Positions 6,701-8,130 of a stretch of DNA of 8,130 nt are shown here, piece by piece. This stretch comes from Sphingomonas sanxanigenens (GTDB lineage: Bacteria > Pseudomonadota > Alphaproteobacteria > Sphingomonadales > Sphingomonadaceae), in contig QFNN01000126.1 of the NCBI GenBank assembly GCA_003240855.1, forward strand, positions 1 through 8,130, given 5' to 3'. Position 1 is the first letter of the stretch, and each line of letters opens with the position of its first letter. The translations under genes were made by a program, and so were the position numbers. The notes under the pieces were generated by a model. That model saw only the letters and a program-made list of their open reading frames with translations, searched no databases and was not told where the DNA came from.

Positions 6701-8095
6701 CGGCTGCAGACTGCGCTCGATGTATCGGTCTGGGCGGATATCGCCGGTTACAGCATCATAGTTGGTGGGGCGGACGCCGCCAAGTTCATGATCGACCTGG
6801 ACCCCGGCAGTGCGACCTACGGCCATTTGATGCTGCGCGCCAACCAGGCTTTCGACTTCGAAACGCAAGGAACCGCGCAACTCACGATCAGTGTTGCCGA
6901 TGCCGGCGGCCTTGCCATACTGGTCCCGCTTTCGATCAGCTTCCTGATTTCCGATCAGGAGGATCGTCTTGAAGCACAGGTCGATGGGCAGGCGCTCACC
7001 GGCCAGGACACCCGCAACGGTTCGGGTGGTAATGATCTGCTTGTCGGCTATGCCGGGGCCAATATTCTGCATGGCCTCTCAGGCAATGATCGCCTGTTCG
7101 GCGGCGCTGACAATGACGAGCTTTACGGCGATGCGGGTGATGATCAGCTCTTCGGCGAAAGCGGCGATGACAGACTGTTCGGCGGAGATGGCGCTGATAC
7201 GCTCAGTGGTGGGAGCGGCGACGATTATCTCCATGGAGGTAGCGACAATTCGGCCGACAATCTTGCCGGAGGTGTCGGCAACGACGTCCTGATCGGCGGC
7301 GGCGGTGATGATATCCTCGTCGGTGGTGACGGCGACGACTTGATCGATGGCGGCGCGGGCGCCGATCAGATTGATGGCGGCCTCGGTACAGATACCGTGA
7401 CGTTCGCTTCCGCACTAGCCGGGGTCACGGCGAAGCTGGCAAGCGCTGATCGGGCGGGTGACGCGACGGGCGACGTCTATGTTTCGATTGAAAATATGGT
7501 CGGATCTAGCTTTGCCGATATTCTGGTCGGTGACGGCAACGCCAACTGGATCGAAGGAGGCGCCGGTGCAGACTGGCTTCAGGGCGAAGGCGGTGATGAC
7601 GTCCTGTTTGGCCAAGACGGAAATGACAATCTCTACGGCATGGATGGAAACGATCGCCTCGAGGGTGGCGATGGCGATGATTATCTCGAAGGTGGGGCCG
7701 GTAACGATAATCTGAAGGGCGGTGCCGGTAATGATACGTTGTTCGGAGGCGCCGGCGATGATCTGCTTGACGGTGGGCTCGGCAATGATGCGCTGGACGG
7801 CGGTGATGGTTCGGACACCTACCTGATCTCGGCCGATTCTGGCACTGATACCATCACAAATCAGCGTACCCCGGGTAATCCGGATATAGACGTGATCGGC
7901 TATCAGGGGGGGATTACGCGATCCAATCTCTGGTTCGCGCGAGCCGGCGATGATCTGGTGGTTTCCGTCGTTGGCACATCAACCGAAACCAGGATCAAGA
8001 ATTGGTACGTGACGCTCAACGCGCAGGAGCGCACTAACCCGGCTTATTCACCGCGTTGGGCCGAGAGGGTTGGCGGGAGTGGCATAAGCCTCTGA
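197..8095 (+). CDS. Giant RTX calcium-binding protein with HExxH N-terminal region; truncated at both ends
   Basis: This is a single uninterrupted frame of 2632 residues. Visible domains, in order: an HExxH motif at residues 50-54 in an AT-rich N-terminal region; a Gly/Ala-rich hydrophobic segment at ~440-527; a non-repetitive linker at ~528-799; then five blocks of GGxGxDxLx nonapeptides at ~830-973, 1097-1217, 1365-1538, 1625-1921 and 2269-2556. Each block is followed by an HCBP-like domain, and Ig/cadherin-like domains lie at ~2029-2256. In the RTX family these nonapeptides bind calcium and fold as parallel beta rolls after type I secretion, guided by an uncleaved C-terminal signal. Here the last HCBP-like domain stops at the repeat junction (8037/8038), and the final 18 residues (from PAYSPRWAERV) and the TGA are repeat-encoded, so the native secretion signal is missing. 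ATG 197 is the first possible start, but coding appears to begin upstream. I see no signal peptide, as expected for this class. A toxin, adhesin or hydrolase role cannot be decided. As it stands it may be a pseudogene fragment. Confidence 0.9.
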   Translation: MFLARLPANISIVVHKGMGLAQASWAENKISIYENDLITGDFESYFTILHELTHLITGRNGFTSDPLSPTVRGLSSWLNKIKNNENYDFIIEPLKLFNDNETYTQNLASIVWEMSFGNSVIDNYYLPDRYVGQHHDVFLSDSDRARLSDLLDKKESILTPSTQKSNVLAYEEFARRASDAGLFSEAYKAELREKVRIYKRLAGLHARTSFAPSGGEVMRDIVDGNGNVIGYEITKQAPAGNDVVFSSHKYIYQVDEYGNPLRNSDGSLSRPIGEIVQQNGLIVKSNFKIGTTDPVSNDILLGDGSYLVEFSQAGNIIGNFFGRYMVGSDAIAGIASSALLKTIGESIGDVIDGAVSSGSIGGSFEAAFGEFGDELLSNLQDAGIGAVSSYLTAELVNVLGVDGFAGELANSAGGTVVNQIVSNIVANPGLNPFRNLDFAQIGTAVGSLIGTKLASIVWSPGTIGGQIGSAVGSSLGVLAATSAIIGTGAEAAFLGAKLGAFAGPVAAVVGAFVGFLAGALIGSVFGGTPRSGADVLWDPETGRFSTGNSYARKGGSQQAALGMADAVAQTFNAVLDATGGRLANGQAIQSGNYGMRKSDYVYRPVSTRDKDAITQRFTGETGAQKLIGYGTYQGLSDSDFQLIGGDIYAKRAFYNSFANGGLDPNNFDSSVILGNISTAKRYETYLANSTSINALIAAEPDSVFTAEWAIVFARAVELGLTRRHAADWYGGFGQLMQDADGVTPASVSFGFDYDPFSDRVSRLIGLGDYVMGDAIDVAGQDQVEGTAAGDVIRLSGGQVLATSGSTNANLTVNGVAFDGQAKTIAVAATVDAGDGNDLVYASDRGDNVLGGAGNDTLIGGVLDDWLLGGDGDDKLYAGAVADGTVSTLTALATNGGSGNYLDGGAGNDLLYGSTGSDWLAGGDGVDELHGGAGGDILNAGTANDIVIRGGGGSDQYIFNRGDGQDVYFDSADLNATPGVSGDSIGQAVRDRNAGSMQKNWSGGGDFLIDGSTVGGEDAISFGVGITMKDLVLQRSGFVGMPGNDLIIKIQDEDGNWSEGDDQITVKDWFEGTRRIEWLRFANGEEIRVGDFVSFKIGTGANDVLVGTNGNDFLYGGDGNDKLFGLAGNDFASGGKGNDLVSGNDDNDVVFGGADDDVVLGGLGDDFVSGDAGNDSVYGGAGNDIVVGGRGNDEVAGGAGDDIFRFERGDGRDTFVDEYAGTWELVWQNGAYVNGYAVDSQGRVVKNGIVYHDGNDWVGKYDYNEQGSNKKLLRLIQPTSGYVYQNSGNDTLEFGVGIDIQDIVLQSEGYDLRIGISQSGSSIIRFEDLADQIRIKDWWYGAAGTSIETFSFVNIGSLNLVGRGLGTGTDGNDTIWANWVNPNFPTMGYWATGGAGDDIVYGSSNSDILNGNSGNDRIEAAAGDDVLYGGDGDDILIGGAGADKLFGGAGADTASYVGATVGLTAFLDVSQGTSTGDAAGDTFESIENLTGSNYSDVLYGDAGDNIIDGGNGNDTLYGGAGDDIYIFERYTGNKVIVDRVMSGTSAVSGSAGDDLIEIGEFLSLSNLVISRSSNDLVVAFGGQTLTVKDFYLTSDAVVEAMQFSDGLTVSLVALKIAQTSGATTSGTSGDDFLVGAAGSSYDTLDGGAGNDILSGQGGNDILLGGDGDDILEGGVGSDTLNGGLDSLTLALNSAEAVRGDTIRYVGSAAGVSINLATRAASGGDAGGDVIVADSNGVSTIENVTGSLLADTLTGDSRANILSGLDGNDTIDGGAGDDVILGGEGADIIRGGDGDDNIDAGGGDDVDVRGGNGRDLIAGGAGNDTLFGDAGDDMLDGGVGNDTLWGGAGDDTLGGGVGNDALYGEDGADKLSGGDGDDLLVGGAGNDVLSGDQGSDSLQGGAGDDVYTFDANSGADTILDAEGANRILLTGVSHEQLWLTRDGDSLKISVIGGTTQISVSGFFASSNPSLVREIATPDASIFLKYAGGQSYAGSLIEAMTVAGPTPPASLSSIPAAIATMQAASWWEGGKAAPLVTDQSLSLDERSEPDATTILTGSVAAIDHDENISTYALSMDAEHGVVVLNQQTGVWTYRPTTYFNGQDSFSIRVTDADGQSTEQKITVAIAAKNSRPVAVMLADAVSTIAERDRPLLGQNMGALSLGRLLIDDPDNRLQTALDVSVWADIAGYSIIVGGADAAKFMIDLDPGSATYGHLMLRANQAFDFETQGTAQLTISVADAGGLAILVPLSISFLISDQEDRLEAQVDGQALTGQDTRNGSGGNDLLVGYAGANILHGLSGNDRLFGGADNDELYGDAGDDQLFGESGDDRLFGGDGADTLSGGSGDDYLHGGSDNSADNLAGGVGNDVLIGGGGDDILVGGDGDDLIDGGAGADQIDGGLGTDTVTFASALAGVTAKLASADRAGDATGDVYVSIENMVGSSFADILVGDGNANWIEGGAGADWLQGEGGDDVLFGQDGNDNLYGMDGNDRLEGGDGDDYLEGGAGNDNLKGGAGNDTLFGGAGDDLLDGGLGNDALDGGDGSDTYLISADSGTDTITNQRTPGNPDIDVIGYQGGITRSNLWFARAGDDLVVSVVGTSTETRIKNWYVTLNAQERTNPAYSPRWAERVGGSGISL
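1514..1777 (+). other. Hydrophobic Gly/Ala-rich segment (possible membrane-inserting region)
   Basis: Residues ~440-527 are rich in G, A, V, I and L with many GxxxG-type spacings (for example GTAVGSLIG, GGQIGSAVGSSLG and VVGAFVGFLAGALIGSVFGG), ending at charged TPRSGAD. At least two stretches are long and apolar enough to span a bilayer as helices. RTX pore-forming toxins carry a hydrophobic region before their nonapeptides, so a membrane-insertion role is conceivable. Glycine-zipper segments also occur in non-toxic secreted giants. No sequence similarity to HlyA-type toxins is claimed. Confidence 0.55.
1778..2593 (+). other. Non-repetitive pre-RTX region, unassigned
   Basis: Residues ~528-799 follow the hydrophobic segment and precede the nonapeptides. 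The region is globular-looking, mixed in charge and aromatic, with stretches such as YARKGGSQQAALGMADAV, GNYGMRKSDYVYRP, TAEWAIVFARAVELGLTRR, HAADWYGGF and SFGFDYDPFSDRVSRLIG. It has ordinary GC-rich codon use and no repeats. From memory, similar segments precede RTX arrays in other large alphaproteobacterial proteins, but I cannot name a domain. I see no catalytic motif. Confidence 0.5.
2684..3116 (+). repeat. RTX nonapeptide block 1
   Basis: There are about 12 nonapeptides of the GGxGxDxLx type (for example GGAGNDTLI, GGDGDDKLY, GGAGNDLLY), with a short non-repeat insertion around 2830-2890. The block ends in a typical capping motif, DQYIFNRGDGQDV. Each pair of nonapeptides is expected to bind Ca2+ in a beta roll. 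Encodes residues ~830-973. Confidence 0.9.
3242..3469 (+). other. HCBP-like domain 1
   Basis: Residues ~1016-1091 show the pattern that usually follows an RTX cap: ISFGVGITMKDLVL, then a DLIIKI strand, then QITVKDWFEG, then IEWLRFANGEEI. This matches the haemolysin-type calcium-binding-related domain found between RTX blocks. Its role is presumed structural. An insertion (EDGNWSEGDD) separates the central strand from the KDW motif. Confidence 0.75.
3485..3847 (+). repeat. RTX nonapeptide block 2
   Basis: There are about 12 consecutive nonapeptides (GGDGNDKLF, GGLGDDFVS, GGAGNDIVV and others), with more V and F at the non-glycine positions than in the other blocks. It ends in the cap GDDIFRFERGDGRDTF. 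Encodes residues ~1097-1217. Confidence 0.9.
3848..4054 (+). other. Aromatic-rich insertion between RTX block 2 and its HCBP-like domain
   Basis: About 69 residues with many W and Y (WELVWQNGAYVNGYAVD, then YHDGNDWVGKYDYNEQG, then SGYVYQN) are inserted where the other blocks pass quickly into the HCBP-like domain. The spacing of aromatic, Gly and Asn residues hints at a short beta-strand repeat, possibly a carbohydrate- or surface-contact insert. That function is speculative and no family is recognised. Confidence 0.4.
4055..4258 (+). other. HCBP-like domain 2
   Basis: Residues ~1287-1354 follow the usual pattern: NDTLEFGVGIDIQDIVL, then YDLRIGIS, then DQIRIKDWWYG, then IETFSFVN. It closes RTX block 2 after the aromatic insertion. 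Confidence 0.75.
4289..4810 (+). repeat. RTX nonapeptide block 3
   Basis: There are about 12 nonapeptides in two runs. They are separated by a ~40-residue spacer (4550-4669) of the type SYxGAxxGLxAxLD...GDxxGDxFxSIENLTGS. The block ends in the cap DDIYIFERYTGNKVI. The first nonapeptide is followed by an unusual loop (ANWVNPNFPTMGYW). Encodes residues ~1365-1538. Confidence 0.9.
4847..5038 (+). other. HCBP-like domain 3
   Basis: Residues ~1551-1614 read DDLIEIGEFLSLSNLVISR, then NDLVVAFGGQTLTVKDFY, then VVEAMQFSDGLTVSL. This is the most compact and regular HCBP-like copy in the protein. It closes RTX block 3. Confidence 0.75.
5069..5959 (+). repeat. RTX nonapeptide block 4
   Basis: There are about 24 nonapeptides, six before and about eighteen after a spacer at 5297-5431 (RYVGSAAGVSINL ... 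ENVTGS). The second run is the longest uninterrupted array so far and is close to consensus (GGVGNDTLW, GGAGDDTLG, GGDGDDLLV). It ends in the cap DDVYTFDANSGADTI. Encodes residues ~1625-1921. Confidence 0.92.
5963..6163 (+). other. HCBP-like domain 4 (divergent)
   Basis: Residues ~1923-1989 read NRILLTGVSHEQLWLTRDGD, then SLKISVIGGTTQISVSGFF, then a degenerate C-terminal half. The KDW motif is replaced by SGF, so this copy has drifted or adapted. A Pro/Ala-rich linker follows (6164-6280). Confidence 0.55.
6281..6571 (+). other. Ig-like/cadherin-like (VCBS/tandem-95 type) domain
   Basis: Residues ~2029-2125 contain the hallmark run GVWTYRPTTYFNGQDSFS followed by IRVTDADGQSTEQKITVAI. This is the pattern of the bacterial Ig-like domains that repeat in large adhesins and RTX proteins (TGxWTYxPxxxFxGxDSFxxxVTDxxG). 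Such domains serve as extracellular spacers. A single copy is present. Confidence 0.75.
6572..6964 (+). other. Cadherin-like domain
   Basis: Residues ~2126-2256 include LLIDDPDN, then YSIIVGGADAAKFMID, then LMLRANQAFDFETQGTAQL, then TISVADAGG. The F-x-x-x-T...L...V-x-D-x-G order and the DFE element are typical of cadherin repeats, in which acidic residues bind Ca2+ between domains. It links the Ig-like domain to the last RTX block. Confidence 0.65.
7001..7864 (+). repeat. RTX nonapeptide block 5
   Basis: There are about 26 nonapeptides in two runs of roughly 14 and 12. They are separated by a spacer at 7394-7507 (VTFASALAGVTAKL ... SIENMVGSS). It ends in the cap SDTYLISADSGTDTI. Encodes residues ~2269-2556, the last complete structural block. 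Confidence 0.92.
7886..8037 (+). other. HCBP-like domain 5, truncated by the right repeat
   Basis: The frame reads IDVIGYQGGITRSNLWFARA, then DDLVVSVVG, then TRIKNWYVTLNAQERT, and is then interrupted at 8037/8038. In the family the stretch after KNWY normally continues into an I-E-x-F/I-x-F-x-D-G strand and then the protein C-terminus. That part is absent. The break therefore removes the domain's end and everything downstream, including any type I secretion signal. Confidence 0.7.
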
Positions 8096-8130
8096 TCTGA
8101 ATTAGGAACTGGGTGTCTAAGCCGAACCTG
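8038..8130. repeat. Right copy of the perfect inverted repeat; probable insertion-sequence end
   Basis: This is the exact reverse complement of bases 3-95. It supplies the last codons of the long reading frame (PAYSPRWAERVGGSGISL) and its TGA at 8093-8095, so the protein's apparent C-terminus is not RTX sequence. It contains GGCTTAT at 8041-8047 and its complement ATAAGCC at 8084-8090, which could pair as a 7-bp stem across a 36-base loop. No transposase coding sequence falls inside the window. The orientation is opposite to the left copy. Confidence 0.85.

Noticed and set aside
8041..8090. GGCTTAT/ATAAGCC stem as a transcription terminator
   Set aside because: The stem is only 7 bp with a 36-base loop and no following T-run.

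Overview
The window is almost entirely one very large coding region on the + strand (197-8095, 2632 residues from the first available ATG). It encodes an RTX-type calcium-binding protein of the class exported by type I secretion. Most of the sequence is GC-rich. That composition, together with very long RTX arrays broken up by haemolysin-type calcium-binding-related (HCBP-like) domains, suggests an alphaproteobacterium, perhaps a sphingomonad. The taxon is an inference from style, not from any marker gene.

Layout: 1-95 is a repeat. From 96 the RTX reading frame is open, although the first ATG is only at 197. Residues 1-200 carry an HExxH motif (H50-E51-L52-T53-H54) in a strikingly AT-rich stretch. 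Residues ~440-527 are a hydrophobic Gly/Ala-rich segment. Residues ~528-799 are a non-repetitive region just before the RTX part. From 2684 to 8037 there are five RTX nonapeptide blocks, roughly 86 nonapeptides by eye. Each block is followed by an HCBP-like segment, and a pair of Ig/cadherin-like domains sits between blocks 4 and 5. The last HCBP-like domain is cut off at 8037 and 8038-8130 is again the repeat. No RNA gene, CRISPR array, complete transposase or second protein-coding gene is supported.

The most notable structural feature is a perfect 93-bp inverted repeat at the two window edges (3-95 and 8038-8130). It interrupts the RTX gene at both ends: the native start is not in the window, and the native C-terminus, where a type I secretion signal would lie, is replaced by a repeat-encoded tail and stop. 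Both inner junctions carry the tetranucleotide CTAA (96-99 and 8034-8037). The simplest reading is that the ends of two insertion-sequence copies in opposite orientation flank an RTX gene fragment, and that the window (perhaps a whole assembly contig) stops inside them. An invertible segment, a long-terminal-repeat element or an assembly artefact cannot be excluded from this sequence alone.

If an intact version exists, the expected product is a secreted, calcium-folded multidomain protein with a possible N-terminal metallopeptidase and a possible membrane-inserting segment, which would fit a toxin or surface effector. That role is inference. No secretion or activation genes are present in the window to support it.
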